This document shows, piece by piece, positions 10,499 to 24,561 of a stretch of DNA of 64,000 bases. Source of the stretch: Glossina fuscipes (taxonomy: Eukaryota; Arthropoda; Insecta; Diptera; Glossinidae); contig NW_023998414.1 of NCBI RefSeq assembly GCF_014805625.2, positions 5,255,978 through 5,319,977 on the forward strand, read 5' to 3'. Below the pieces are notes generated by a model. That model was not told the origin of the DNA, searched no databases, and was given only the letters and a program-made list of their open reading frames with translations. The position numbers were made by a program, and so were the translations under genes. Positions within the stretch are counted from its first letter, which is position 1. Each line of letters starts with the position of its first letter.

Positions 10499-13200
10499 CT
10501 TCTCTTACTATTTAAATTTTATCAACTTTTTATGTCTTTTTCTGCACGTTCATAATACGATCCTTTACCTTCTATTTTCCCTTTAAATATGTGACACGAT
10601 AACTATTCTGCACTCGAGCCAAAAAATATGACATTTTATCGCATTCGATATCGGTACCGTGAACCGTCAGTCAATCCAACGTTCGTTAACAGTTGCCCGA
10701 TAACGAGAACCATCAGACCAGTGCCTCATATATGTGTAAGCAAAAACAATTATTATAATTAAATTTCATACCATTAATAGCTTAAATGTTTATTGACAAC
10801 AGCGTCTCAGAAGTTATCGCTTACGGGTTTTAAACTAAGGATCTGACTTGTAGCGTTCACTTTTTTTATACTGGAAGTTTTAAATTGTTTTGATAAATAA
10901 CCTATCCATATCTTCCGTTTAGATTCTTGTAGATTTTAAGTTCGAATTTTTTATCCATTTTTGCAAGAATAGTCCTGATCGTCCAATTGGAAAATTTATT
11001 TATATCCATTAGGACAAATTTTAGCTTTCTAACTAATTTTTCGTGATTTTAAGCACGACAGGCGGGCGAACGAAGGGATGAAAGTTCGAATTTTATATTT
11101 GTCAAAATTATATATATATATCGGATATCTCCGATAATGCTTGTTTCCGGATTCAGTTTAGTATGAATGCAAGTCTCATTAACAGAAATTAAAAGAATTT
11201 AATTCATTAGATTAACACAAATAATTACTGTTAAGTAATTTGTGTAAAAAAAGTCTTCATCTACATTCGTGTAAAAAATAAAAAGCATACAAGCAAAATG
11301 ATCGATGCTTTCTTAGCTTAGTAAACACATACAATTCCGCAATAGTCTAAATTCCGCTGAACTTAGAACATGCATTAATATTACAGCCTTAACCTAGTTA
11401 TAATTGCAGATAAAAGAAAAAGAATCATAAAATTATGCAATCAACCGGTAAGTATAAGAAATATTGATTCTAATGATGAAAGTCAGTACGGCACCAACGA
11501 ATCCATAATGGAATCAGTAACTGACATTATACTATGTACAAAGTTATTTCGGTGCAAACATGCCACCATACGGCAAATGCAAGTTAACCGATTTAGTTTA
11601 TGTACGACATCGGTAATACGCGGCTATTAATAAGAATGGCTTTAATGGAACATACGTGGGTTGAAAAATTCATAGTTGAATTTGTGTTGGCCAAGTTTTA
11701 TAAAAAAAAAAACTCGTTCCTTGATCGATGCATATGGGAACATTGAACACAATCTCATTTAGCAAAATCAGCGAATCGATAGTACCATCCAGCACCACCA
11801 GCATAACGACGAAGGTCAGAAAATATTTTGCATACTGTGAAAAATGAACCCCCAATGGGGTCCCAATTTGAATTCCGTATCGCAAAGAGCAGAAATTGTT
11901 TTTCAATTGAATCAACATGACAGCGATAAGAAGGTGACTGGGTATATGACCGAGGAATATTCAATTAAAATATATATAGGTCTCGTTCTTCGAGTATACG
12001 TACAAAACGATGCCACGTAACTTGCATTTTCACCTAATGCACCATATTTTTAATTTCTTGTAATTGAGATAGTGTTTGATGGAATGTATTGGCAAAAATT
12101 TTGTTATCCACAATAAATGAGAGATTTTTCCAATTTGTTACATCTCGAACAGGCAACAGATAAGTAAATAATGTACATGTGCGCTCGAACATTCGTAAAT
12201 TGTGGGAAAAAAGTTCAAAAACAAATATGTATTTTAAAGTTTTTTATAAGAGCGACGCTTATGCACCAAACTCAACCCTGACATGATAAAGTGGATCCCT
12301 TTACCTATTCGGCACGTAAAACAGAATTAAAGTTAGGGTTGCTTGTTTTTTTTTTTTTTTTTTATTTATTTTTTTTTTTAACATATCGTTATGAAAAGTG
12401 GGTGGAACATAATACGTGCACACAGTTGACAAAGTCATTTGTCAGCAATTTGTTACAATTTTTTTTTTGCTTTTTTTTTTTTTTGTTCTTTTTGTTCTTT
12501 TTGGTAATCTGTGTGATTGCAATCGTAAATCTCTCACCGCATGTCTACCACAGTCAGTAAGTATGCAGCACACATGCATGTGAAAACAATATATAACAGA
12601 GCAAATCGAGAATATGATACTTATACAACTAACTGTGCATGTATTAATATACATTGACACACACACACACACACACACACATACATATATATACATTTTA
12701 TATTCGTTTATGGACATAAATTATTTACTAGCCATGTCAGATGTGACAGTGTAAACAGTAGAGTATGGACAAAATTTTGCACAAAGGTTTGATTATTAAT
12801 TTAATGAAATTTTGTCTGCGGTCCATACACACAACTCAATTGTGGTATTTAATTATAGATAAAAACGCAAGCAAGAGTGTTATACAAATTTAATCGCGCA
12901 TCTTGCGTACGTAACCTTTTCAAAGTGCTTTCTGATAAATATCTGATAAATACGGCGGTTTATTCCGTATTTGGGGCAGGGCAGGTAGAATTGTCTTATT
13001 TATGTAAAAGCAATAATTTAGCTCATATTTTAAACCGCAAGCATCCATTACTTGCATTGGGAAGTATTAATAAAAGTATTTTGAAGGATTTTGCAAAATG
13101 AATTTAATACTAACACCGAGAACTATGAAGACGCGTTAACAATTGTCCTTGTATTAGTGACGGTATTACAACATTAATGTCTCCGTCTATACGACTATCC
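10499..13200. other. Gene-poor AT-rich DNA
   Basis: No coding region could be supported. It contains long T-runs (12345-12380, 12460-12484) and a short (CA)n tract near 12657-12680. The open frames here are short and low complexity, or lack family resemblance. Confidence 0.55.
12657..12680. repeat. (CA)n microsatellite
   Basis: About eleven uninterrupted CA units, followed by an at-rich catatatata stretch. Confidence 0.9.
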
Positions 13201-13259
13201 TTTGCAAAAAATTGAAAGAACAAGTCAGACAGTGCGTCATCCGTTCAAAAACTACTCTA

Positions 13260-13680
13260 CCGCAACGACCATAGCAGATATTAATTGCACTGAAACGACG
13301 ATTCCTATATTATTATTCAATTCTCCCTCTGCTTGGCCATTTAACCTCAATATAAAAATATCTGCGCATTCCAATGATCCTGTAGATTCAATGCAATGTC
13401 TCGAGGTCAGACTTGATCGCAAACTCAACTTTGTCCCCCGACACTGACAATGCATCTGCTAAAGTTTGTCTTACGCTCCGAAAACTGTACAATTTCAATT
13501 TATATCTGTCTCTACAGCCTCTCCGACTCCGCATGACGCATGTATAACGCAATGAATTGCAATCTTTTCTGGCTGCCCAAGTTTAGATAGCCTTCAAGGT
13601 ATCGTTAATCATATAATATGTTTTGTTTATAGCATCAAACTGGGAGATCATATCTCCTCCTTTGTGACGTTGCTCATCTG
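13260..13680 (+). pseudogene. Decayed non-LTR reverse transcriptase (jockey-like) remnant
   Basis: The plus strand codes for CLEVRLDRKLNFVPRH near 13400-13446, the thumb-region motif (YLGVxLDxxLNFxxH) of insect non-LTR reverse transcriptases. After a frame change it continues with DNASAKVCLTLRKLYNF and, near 13570-13680, SGCPSLDSLQGIVNHIICF and KLGDHISSFVTLLICL. These resemble the C-terminal part of jockey/Juan-type ORF2. Stops and frameshifts break it, and no catalytic FADD box is visible, so it is a dead 3' fragment. The exact subfamily is uncertain. Confidence 0.6.
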
Positions 13681-13865
13681 TCTCTATAATTGAACGACTG
13701 CCCCGCTTATCTAACACTTCACGCGAACGATCCTTTACTGTTCGTACAACCAAATGTTGAAATGCCTTACCACTGACGCTTGATCGCACTGCTGTACTCA
13801 ATTAATTAATACATGCAAGAATGGAAAAGGGGTATGACGAATAAGTTCTCCCCTTTTACCTATTT

Positions 13866-14290
13866 TTACTTTTGAACACATGTCATGAATGCCTGCGGGT
13901 AAAGGTGGTAATTGATCAACAAGCACAGTGGAAGCCTTATGGCGGAAGCAGTCAGTTGATCAATTGGTGAGTCCTGACTACTGGGTGCGGCCCTTCGGGG
14001 AGTACTCGTGGTGGTTGTGGTTGGCGAGTTCCTAGCTAAAATGGAACAATGAGTGCAGCTGGGCCTCGCCACTCACCAGAGTGGGGTTTATTGTTCCATA
14101 CACAATAAACTGATCTGGACTCTGGTGCTGTTTAGGCCCCTACTCTGTGGGGATTGTCTAACTCGCCAGGGGGCGTAGTACGCTTAAAAAGTGGTTTGGG
14201 CCACCGTGGGGTTAAGCCTTACAGGCAGGAACCCACGTTAAACCCTTGCCACAAATTCTGCTGTACTCATAATATATATTTTGTTGCTCG
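13866..14290. mobile_element. GC-rich block, probably retroelement-derived
   Basis: This stretch has far higher G+C content than its surroundings, with blocks such as gggtgcggcccttcgggg, gcctcgccactcaccag and ccgtggggttaagccttac. Its texture resembles the 5' untranslated region of the LINE at 40 kb (for example an agagtgggg box in both). It directly follows the reverse-transcriptase remnant. No protein is recognisable. The assignment rests on composition and context only. Confidence 0.35.
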
Positions 14291-16385
14291 TAGGTATTGG
14301 TCTGACTGGTTAAGTTTTATGCTGACTTATCTATGTACCTGGATAAGACGGCTATGGCTTTAGAGTTACTTAACAAATGTTTGAATGATCTGCTTACAGG
14401 AGAGCCATTGATTTTTAAAGCAACGGGGGAAACCATATTTGATAAATTATTTTTCAAGTATACTGTACTTTTTCGAAGCGATGAATACATAAATTCGCCC
14501 TATAACGAATATGATTGACTTTGATAATTATATTTATAGATGAGATTTTTTGAGTCGACATAATATATATATGAAGTTACTTGGATAGGCGAGCCACCAG
14601 GTTTTAATTGATTTAAAATATCACAATAAATGAGCCGTTTTTTTTTTGAAAGTGGCCTAAATCCATTTATGTTAAAGTCGAACTATTTAAAGCGTTGCGT
14701 TTTAATAGGTTTTGAAAAATATCGGTAACCTTTCTAAGGTGTGATAATAATAATAACAATAATAATAATATGATGATTTCGATGGCTACAAATGGACTTA
14801 AGCCCGGACTTTCGAAATTGATGAGACCACTTTTTTCAGTTGGTAAAAAACCACAAGTGTATGAAGAAAAAAAAAGAAAATTTCTGTTGAAAAGAAAAGC
14901 GAAAAGGAATTTAAAAGCATTCAAGTTTTATTTTCTCATTTCAATTATCATAATTCTTTCAATTGTTCTATCGGTTGTTGAAAAGCAAACACGAAAGTTG
15001 TGCGCAATTTTTAAATAATTGATTCAATTTAACGCGAAAATAACTATTTTGTTTGTGTGTATGTATAAATTTATGAAAAGATTTCGCGAAGACGCCGCAA
15101 TTAGATTGTCATTTTTCGAAATTAAACTTATTCCATTCTGACATTACAAAAGAGACGTTGCGACGTAATTGATTTCGTCGATAGCAATAATTCTCGAGAC
15201 ATACGTCAGCTTCGTTTGGAAGCTCAAGGCAATAATACGATGGATGGACAAATTTCATCATGATATCAATTCAATATTTGTTACGATTCCTTAATCTTCC
15301 CGGACATGCTTATAAGACCAGAATATTTTAAATCTTGCTTTCTCGTTCGTTCATTACTCACGTAGTATATTTTATTCGTGCAATGCAACTCGCTTGCCAA
15401 GACTAATTCTTGAACACTTGAAACTTATTAAAATGGAACTTAGGCCACTTTCAAAATAAACACTTTTTCGTCATACAAAATTGCGACTTGAGATATGGAT
15501 GAACGTGGGCCACTTTTAAAATAAAGTATCCAAATATTATACTTATTCAAAGTCATAAATGCTTCTCCCTTTCATTCTTCGGACCGTGTATGTAAGAGCC
15601 ATGAAGAAACCTTAGCAAGAGCAGTGGCATCGTAATAAATAAAACGTGAAAAATGCACGGAATGGTGAAAAATTAGTATTTGAACAGCATTCTGACAGAT
15701 GTCATATGCACGTGTATAATAAATTTGAAAAGTAAATTGCTTCTTCAACCTTCACCTCATCGACCACGACCACGTAAGCAGAAAAGCATAGAGAAAGCCA
15801 CTTCCTATCCTATTGCTTTTTTTCTTCTTACATAGTTTCCTTTTTTGCAAAGCTTAAATAGTTGCTAGCACGTGTTAACTTTATTTGCTATTGTGCGACC
15901 CTTGAAGTGTTGGCACGAGTGATTTTTTTCTTTTTTTTTTTTTGTTTCTTTCTTTCTTTGCATCATAAACCACCAAACCACAGTTTACAATTCTGTACTG
16001 TTTAAACTGGCTTCTGTTTAGGCTTAGCAACCATAACGGGTAAATTGTGTAAAAAAACAAAAAAAAACGAAAAAACAAAAAAAAAAATCTTTTGTTTTCT
16101 CTTTCCATACAAACAAACACTTGAATGTTTGAAGTTACTCAAAAATCTTTGATGAGCCTTGATTCATGGATTTTTTTCTTGTTCTTTTTTTTTTAAGATC
16201 TATGAAGGGGAAAGTTCTATATATATACACATATATATCAATGATTTTTATAGAAAAATTTCCTTTTCTCTCTAGTAACACAGAAAAAAAAAAAAAAAGA
16301 AAAAGAAGAAGAAAAAACAAATTTATTCTCATCGTTTAATTGTCTTTTAAATTAAAGTTTATTTTGACATTGTTCCCATATTGAC

Positions 16386-16390
<5 letters not shown>

Positions 16391-16420
<30 letters not shown>
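16391..16420. repeat. (TA)n microsatellite
   Basis: An uninterrupted TA tract of about 30 bp, followed downstream by further at-rich palindromic sequence to about 16490. Confidence 0.9.
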
Positions 16421-16422
<2 letters not shown>

Positions 16423-19400
16423 ACAAATGCAATTGAATATAATGCATTAAAAAATATATATATACATTATATATATTATATATTATTCATAGAGTGCAGT
16501 GAATCATCATAGCCAAAATCCATTGATATTCAATATCATGTAACAGTAATTTATAGTTTTGTAATCGGCTGCATAAGCCGCCATTTCGCTTAACGTAATG
16601 AGTAGTGTGTGAGCGTTCAGAATTCTAACGTTAGAGACGCGTTTATTTCGAAAATAAATTGAATATATATATATATAAATATTGAATATATATGTATATA
16701 AATCTATTCATTTTCGTTCAATAAGGGCATTCACAGTGGTACTAATTTACAAATTGCTATGGGTGAGTGTATGTGTGTGTGTGTGTGTATGTGCATACAC
16801 ATGATTTCATCTAATTAACGCTGAAGGTAAATTTGTCATATATCATTGTACGTAAACTGTTCGTATTGGCAAAAGGAAGTCTACCTGGCATAGCTTCTTA
16901 AGTAATAAAGAGAGATAGAGAATAACACTAGAAAAAAGAAAATCTAACAATCTAACAAGTTTACGAAAAAAAAAAACCATTCAAAGATTTTGAAGGATAC
17001 GCTAGCGAGGTTCTATTAGAGAAATAATTGAGTGAAATTAAAAGTACATCTGCGTTGAAAACAATTTACGGATACGGATATATTTATTTGTGTGGATAGT
17101 CCAACTAGAAGAAAGAAGAATTATATTCGGTTTGACGGAATGATCATGACATTCATCACACCTACGAGGCTATACTTAATCTATGCATATCTATCTATAG
17201 CAATATGTACTAGCAATTTGGGGGAATCACATCGGCTATAAAAATCCAAAGGAATAGGTTACTAAATAGAATTGTAAAACCACAAGGAAGGATGATTTCA
17301 AAGTTATTAAAAAAATGCAAGAGCAATACTTTAAGAGAGATTGTAGAAAGGCCCCAAGAGATATTAATCGTTCAACGTAAGCTAAAATACAGCTGAGTTG
17401 TAAATAATTTACAGGAAAGTGAAGGAGTGTGGAGAGGCCGGTAGAGGTAGATAGCAATGGAATGACAGTTAGAGAAGGGGAGAGGGAAAGAGAGGGAGAG
17501 GAAGGGGAAGGAGAAGAGAAAGAGAAAGAGATTTTAGAGGTGACGATCCGTGTTTACGCCTGTCCACGCTCTACAATTCATAAGCTGAAAAAACGGAAAG
17601 TAGAAAATGAAACATTTTACACCCACTTTGGATTCGTACGACTATTCGCATGAGTAGAGAAGAACATAAGGGTCGCGAATACCAAGCCAGCGGTAGTGAA
17701 TTCTCAAATCTCAGCGCAGTAGACAGTGTGCAGTAAGTTCTCGTTCTCAACCGGTGAAACCTTAACTTATACCCATTGAGCACGACGGGTCTGAGCTGCG
17801 ATTAAGCTCGATGTCTTTCTCTCTTCCCGCATGAACATCCCAGATTCTTTCTTTTTGCTCACTTTGCGATGAAACGCCACAGGATTATACGCATAAAGGA
17901 CGTCTCCCCTGAAAGATTGTTTATATTTAAAAAAAAAAAAAAAAGTCGGCCTAATAGGACGATAAGTATGCATACGTTAAGAAATTGAAACAGCAACAAC
18001 ACAAACAGATGGTAAGGGCTATAACGGTTTAAAAGTGTCCAGTAAAAAAAAGCTTAAATCGATTAAGCACATGAACCAACGAAATTCTTGCGAGTATTCG
18101 TGTTTGATTGATTGATTGACTGTCAATGCAATTGAAAGTCAATGCATATAGCTTTTTCATTGATACGATATAATGGATGTGTTTCTCTGCTCTTCCATAT
18201 TGCGATCGAGCTTTGATTTTATTTACCCGAAAGTCCTCTTCAGCCTCTCTCCTCTAACTAAGAGAGCGAAAGGAATAAAATATATTAAAATTTCTTTTTA
18301 ATAAAAAAAATAAAAATTTACATTTATTTTAAACTTCCTGCCTCTGGTCTGAATCTATCTGAATTTATAAGCTGTTGCGGTTATAACAATAATATCCTGG
18401 CATATGACATAAATATCATTCTAAGAACATTTTAAGAAGCCTTAAAAACAATTATAAAAAATAAATAAAAAAAAAAAAAAAAAAGAAAATGAAAGAAAAA
18501 TTATGTCAACCTGTTATCCTTTAATGTAAGGGGCTTACAAGTTGCAGAAAAACTTTTAACCCCATTTAGTGTTTCCTCACTTTTACGTGTATAATAATTC
18601 GAAAGTTCTTCGCTTTCGCAGGTAATGGGAAAAGAAGAAGAAGAAAACTGAAAGAATTCTTTTTTGATGTGGTTGTTGTTGTTTTTTTTTTTTGTATATA
18701 ATTATGTCCTTTCTTTATTTCGTTGTTGTTGTTGTTGCTGTTGCTGTCGTTGAAATAACACTTGAAGAATTTTTACTGCTAATTAGTAATTATTGTGCCG
18801 GCATAGAGTTATATAATTGTTTACACTACAAATATCGCCAACGAATGCATGCATTAAACGTAATAAGGTTGAGTAGTACAACGGTGTGAATGCGAATATA
18901 ATAACTTTTAATATTATTAAGGAATTCTTTTGACGAGAAAACAAATATTGCAAAAAGAAAACTTCACTCATTTTCAATACAATCAATTTTTATGATATTT
19001 GGCTTATATATAATACCTACGATAATCATATATATCACTTTTAATAATATCAATCCGCAGGATAAATGAAAATTTGTGCAAGACATGGTATAAGTAATTT
19101 ACGTCTTTACCGCCTACTCAAACTTCTTTACCGGCTAAGCACTCGGCTATACTCGGCAGAGAATGTGTGAAATATTACAAGTCGATCTGTCCTCACAAAA
19201 GAAAGATCTGCTATTAGATCAATAAAAAGACATATATATATATCTATAATCTTTTGTATATATAACTCAAATATTAGGCAGCTTACTGTACAATGGTACA
19301 CACAACCACTGATTACGGATGTCAGTCATTTCATGATGACAAATATTTAAAATATACTCGTTATCTGAGTAAGATTTCGATTTCGTCCGTTTTTGGTGAA

Positions 19401-19564
19401 ATTCTCTTGGTCGGGGAATCAAAAAAAAAAAAAATTAATAGAATTGAATTTTACTTGTTTCTTTTTTTTTTCTCCTTTCATTCTGTTTCCCTTTCTTTCA
19501 ACAATTGAACTTGCCCAAGCTTTTAAATACTAAAGAATAAAATATGCTTTAAAAATATTTACAA

Positions 19565-19640
19565 ATTATCCCTGTACGCCTTGCGGTGCATGGGTTAGCG
19601 CACATGTATGCAACACCCACGAGGACTTGGGATAGATTCA
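19565..19640 (+). repeat. Possible tRNA-like SINE head (weak)
   Basis: TGGGTTAGCGC (near 19590) is A-box-like and GGGATAGATTC (near 19629) is a poor B-box match, at tRNA-like spacing and next to a dispersed repeat copy. The B box lacks the usual GGTTC core, so this is a weak call. Confidence 0.2.
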
Positions 19641-19860
19641 TCTTCTATTATAGCAAAGGATTCGTAATCATTTTTCGATTCGATCCAAGCTTGTCTGTCC
19701 ATCTGTCCGTCTTGCTTTCTTGCATTGAAGTCATAGGTCGCAATTTTTGCGATATTTTGATAAAAGTTGATGTACCGATATACACTGGCCCGGGGCGCCA
19801 AAGACCTTTTCAAAATGCTTGAGATCGCACCGCTCCCTCGGTCATTTCCCATATAAATCC
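19640..19860 (-). repeat. Diverged copy of dispersed repeat family A
   Basis: Read on the minus strand it contains the family core: an atatcgcaaaaattgcgacct-type segment, then cttcaatgcaagaaagcaag and acggacagatggacagacaagc. The resemblance to the better copies at 41 and 47 kb is clear but diverged, and the ends are not definable. Confidence 0.5.
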
Positions 19861-21539
19861 TTAATTTAAAAAGTCTGTAGCTGAGTAAAACTGTGTTCAG
19901 CGAAATGATGTAAGCTATCCGTCCATCCAATGATAGGCTTTTTGTTTCACTCTAATGTTTTTATCTGTCCGTAATTAAGTTATAAAAGAAAAATTTTCTT
20001 CTAAATAAATTTCTGTTTAAATGAATTAAAAGTGGAAAAATGAAATTTTGTCCCAGTCACTCTTGCATGGCAATGTAAGATCATTTTAAGTGGTCCAGTT
20101 ACAGTTTTAAATATTTGGCTGGTCTTCCGTTGGAAAAGAGCGAATACCATGCGATCGATATATGGCATTGACTGTCAAGTATGTCTGTTTATTTCTTCCA
20201 ATTACATAGTCGACCACGAAGAACAAGATTTGAAGTTTTGTTTTTGTATATATGTTTGGATTAAGCAAAACCACGCCCACTTTTATGTTTTATATGCTTT
20301 AAGCTATTCGACATCGATCAAATTGGAGTTTTGTCATGCATTCGCATAAAGAATGCAATTTGGCCAAAAACACTTGATATCGATTGTTCTGAGTATAATA
20401 ATAAGCCCTTAAAGATTACAAACTAAACAAATAAATCGAATAAACATATATAGTCTTTTGCGGGCAACATTAGTGTTGTCTTTACTGGCAATTTAACGAT
20501 AACTCTTTTTTCCAACACTTGAGTTGACATTCCATCCGTTGAGATAGAAACTATATTCTGGCACTTAATTAATTATTTAACAATTCTTACTTCAAACTTG
20601 TAAAGGGAAAATAAATAGATTTACTAGTTGCCCAAACACTTACGAATAAAAGACGATAAACAATATATGGGTTTTCCTTTTGTAAACACCTAAACATTAA
20701 CTATTTATGGAGAAAGAAAAGCACTTAAGGCGCCCTTAGGTATGAATGAATGATAGAATGAATAACAAATCAAACTTACTAAGTATGTAAATACATCTGT
20801 ATACGTAGACACAATCTGTATGATAGTACGAAAGGCAATTAACCTAAATTTTTACCTGTTAAGGTGTCTCCCGCCCCCCCCTTCACTCTTTACACTTTAG
20901 TGTATCATTATACAGGTGAAGGTATATATATATGTCTGTATCTATTACTCATCTCAGCAATTTTACATGCAAATGTATTTCGGTGTGTACGTGAGTGCAT
21001 ATATGCATATACATGTAGAATAAACAAACACATCAGCAGTTAACTATGTGTACTAAACCTAAATAAAACCGAAAAAAACTTTTAGCCACCAAACCAACGA
21101 AACCAACTAACAGAGAGATCATAACAGAGATACAGAGGGAGACATATATACACATACAAGAGGGCAATAACCTTTTGTGTTGGGGGTAAAAAAAAAAACA
21201 ATATATATATATATATATATATAGTATATGCTTTACGTATAAAGTGCATTCGTGTAACGTGGTCGGTATTTGTAACAAATGTGAATATTTTTTTTCTATT
21301 TTTCAAAACTAAATGAAGAAGAAAAGGCGGCAAAATAGTTTTCTAAGCTCTATGCTAAACTAAATGGCCAAAGAATACAAAAAAAAAAAAAAACAAAAAA
21401 CAATTTTCTAAAACTTAAGTTTTACCTTAAGCTCATAAGTAAAACTTTAAGTCTCATCTTTCATGTTCGCATACCCGATGCTGTGTACATGAGTAGCGGC
21501 GGACTTGTTCTTTTATTGTTTGCTTATTTAAAATATGAG

Positions 21540-21540
<1 letters not shown>

Positions 21541-21575
<35 letters not shown>
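21541..21575. repeat. Poly(A) tract of about 34 bases
   Basis: Long uninterrupted A-run. It could be the tail of a plus-strand retroposed sequence, but no recognisable element precedes it. Confidence 0.9.
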
Positions 21576-21579
<4 letters not shown>

Positions 21580-22170
21580 AAACATTTATTTAGAGAGAAT
21601 CACTAAATAACTCTCGTACCGTAACTATTTAGGCAGACGCCAAAAAGTCAACAAAATTTCATGAAAAGCCAAAAACACTAAGGCACATACTTAAGCTCAT
21701 ATATAGATGAATAAAAATAAACATCCCTTCGAGAAAATGCAAAAAACAAATAAATAAAATATATATATACATATATATAAGAAACGTATAGGAAGCGTAT
21801 TGTTGTTAAGCCAAGTATAACCAAAAGCACCCCGCAAATACCGCACACAGTAGCAATAATAATAATTGTAGATCTTATAATAACCAAGCAACTCTTAAAC
21901 ATGTCCTTAGAGGGTTTTCTCAAATCTTTTATTATTGTATTTACAGTCAAAACAAATTATTCTGCTTTCAAATTACAAAAGAACGAGCGAACAATCGAAC
22001 GAATCGAACGAAAATGAAATAAAACGAAATGAATTCCACGCGAAGAAGGGGGAAGAGTCATAGGAGAAATCAAGTTAATTATCATCATATATTTACTGCT
22101 TAATGCCCAATTTCAATCAATTTCAACTCGAAGGCATTTAAATTAAAGTATATGAAAAAAACTTTCACTG

Positions 22171-22196
22171 TATATATATATATATATATATATATA
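22171..22196. repeat. (TA)n microsatellite
   Basis: Uninterrupted TA dinucleotides of about 26 bp. Confidence 0.9.
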
Positions 22197-24464
22197 GGTG
22201 TTATAGGAAAATAACTCTTAGGAAAATTGAAAAACAAAAGGGTGAAATAACATATATAGTATATAGGATATGATCAAGAGCATTATCTCTCCGCATGAAA
22301 TGTAAGCTGAAGCGTTACGTCATTGATTTTTGCAGACATATCACCGCCGTCGCAGACATCACCACAGCCAGTTTCATCTTCACTAAGCACAGAGATGCAC
22401 AAATTTTCGATATGCACTATATATGTATAAGATATAAGATATATACCCATTAATGGCCTAATATAATGAAACTGCTTAAGCAGATAACATATTCACTTAT
22501 AGTAGTAGACTAAGTAGTAAAAATGAGTTATATATGAGTTATATTTCAATTCAAGTTGAAAAATCAATAATAAAAAAATAAAAAAAAAGTAGGAGCGAGT
22601 GTGATGGCGAAATCGCTTTGAAAAACTCATCGAATTTTTTACTGATATTCTTCAGCATGATCTTGTGATCGCCTTGTCTTCCCATGCTTGTCGTTAACCA
22701 ATAGAAATGGAATTCAAAAATCAAACTATTGCGTCTATGCATAAATTTGTTAAATGAAAGACGCAAACATTCATTCATTTGCATATATATATTGTATAGA
22801 ATCTCCTAAAGATTTGGGATTCAATTTCGAGAAATTTCTCAAGAGAAGATTCTTCTAAAACAATATTTATTTGTTTCACTGAAACACAAGAAACTCAATT
22901 AAAAATTTTGACAGTCGAGTTCAATTGACTCTAGAAGAACTCTAGTAACTAGCGCTATTGCATACGGGCTAACACCGTGATTTCTCCAAGTTATCTTCAC
23001 GCGTTCCGTCAGTCACAGAGTTAGTCCTTCCCAAATTCTCATTACGTACCCTATTGAGCTATCAACGTTGCAACTACGGAATTTACCTAGAGATTGGTTG
23101 ACGCGTCATTGACGCTATTTTTATTCCCATTTTGTCAACACGTTTGCAACGCTTAGAAGGAGGAAGGAAACATCAGAGACCCCTCGAGAATATAAAGATA
23201 TTCTTGATCAGCATCAAATTCTAAATTGATTTAAGCATTTTCGTCTGTCCGTTTAGTAATATCTCTTGTAAACAATTAAGCTATCGAGTTCAAATATGGA
23301 AGAAACATTGCAAGTTCTTGCATGCAGGTTGGTATTAAAAATGGGCCAAATCGTTCCAAGGACACGCATTTTTAGGTTTCATATTAACATACACATAAAC
23401 GATGAAGATCATCGATTGTTATAGGCATTGCAGAGGGAAAATTACATTAAGAGCGGCAAGGCAGGGAAGCATTTAATGATCGATCTTGTTCGACTAATCT
23501 TGTGAAATATTGAAAATGATGCAAATGTTGTTCCATATTGCGAGTCTTTCAAGGGGAAATGCATCCAATACAATGTAATCCATTCTAATCAGATTCACTC
23601 TCAACAACGTTTGGTAGTATGTTCCACGGGAATTTCCTCAAAGTATCTGAAAAATTGCAATCTTTACGTTGGACATACGTTGGAAATACATGTTCAAATA
23701 TCAGACGAGAAGAAGAAGAGGAGGCATGCATTTTTGAGTGCTGCATACCCTACCCCATAGTCGCAATGTAAGATATAAGTGAATGTGTTAAGTTTCGTGA
23801 GGATAAAGGATTATGTAGGTAAGAAACAAATAATAAATGTAAGCAGAAAGCAATAATGATCTTATTCCTATCTAAAGAATGCCGTTAGGGGACAACTAAT
23901 TTGAATTTGAAGGAAGAAATATTTTAGTGTCAAGAAGAAATTGCCAGCATTCGGAGGCTGATATCTTACAAATTTGCTAAGGCCGTCCTGTTTCGAAAAA
24001 AAAAAAATTAACTGACATTGAAGACAGCTTTTAGAAAAAAAAGCATTCATCTTATGGAGAATCTTATATTATCAAATGATGGCTTTTGGCAAACGCTTAC
24101 TAAGTCTGCCTAAAATGTATTTCGTTCGAAGGCGAGAAAAGATTCCACTTTTTTCAAAGTTCATAAGATAATTGAATTTGAAAGAAAAATAGAATAATTT
24201 AAATGCTCACAAGCTTAAGTAACTAGTAGTAAGTCTGAGAGTGTAAAGTGTGATTTTTGAAAAATATTCATTCAAACATTTTTGTTAAACATTTGCTTTT
24301 CTCATATCTGTCTGTCTGTCTGTTTTGCGTAAACAATTTAACAAATATTTGCATTGGGTGGGTCTCTCTTAAAACTGAAACACAATTATAGACGGATAGA
24401 CAACAAGTTCATGTACATTCGACAAAACCATGTAATCGTTTAAAGCTCTATAAGTTTTCATGTG

Positions 24465-24469
<5 letters not shown>

Positions 24470-24501
<32 letters not shown>

Positions 24502-24561
24502 AGGAATATGCATTGATGCACAACTAAATGCATATTCGCAACAACAACAACAACAACAACA
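24470..24561. repeat. (TA)n tract followed by an (AAC)n tract
   Basis: A TA run at about 24470-24497 is followed 40 bp later by seven AAC units (24540-24561). Between them is ordinary AT-rich sequence. Confidence 0.85.

Noticed and set aside
11670..11964. Two overlapping minus-strand frames as a gene
   Set aside because: Short, overlapping in different frames, and without any family resemblance.
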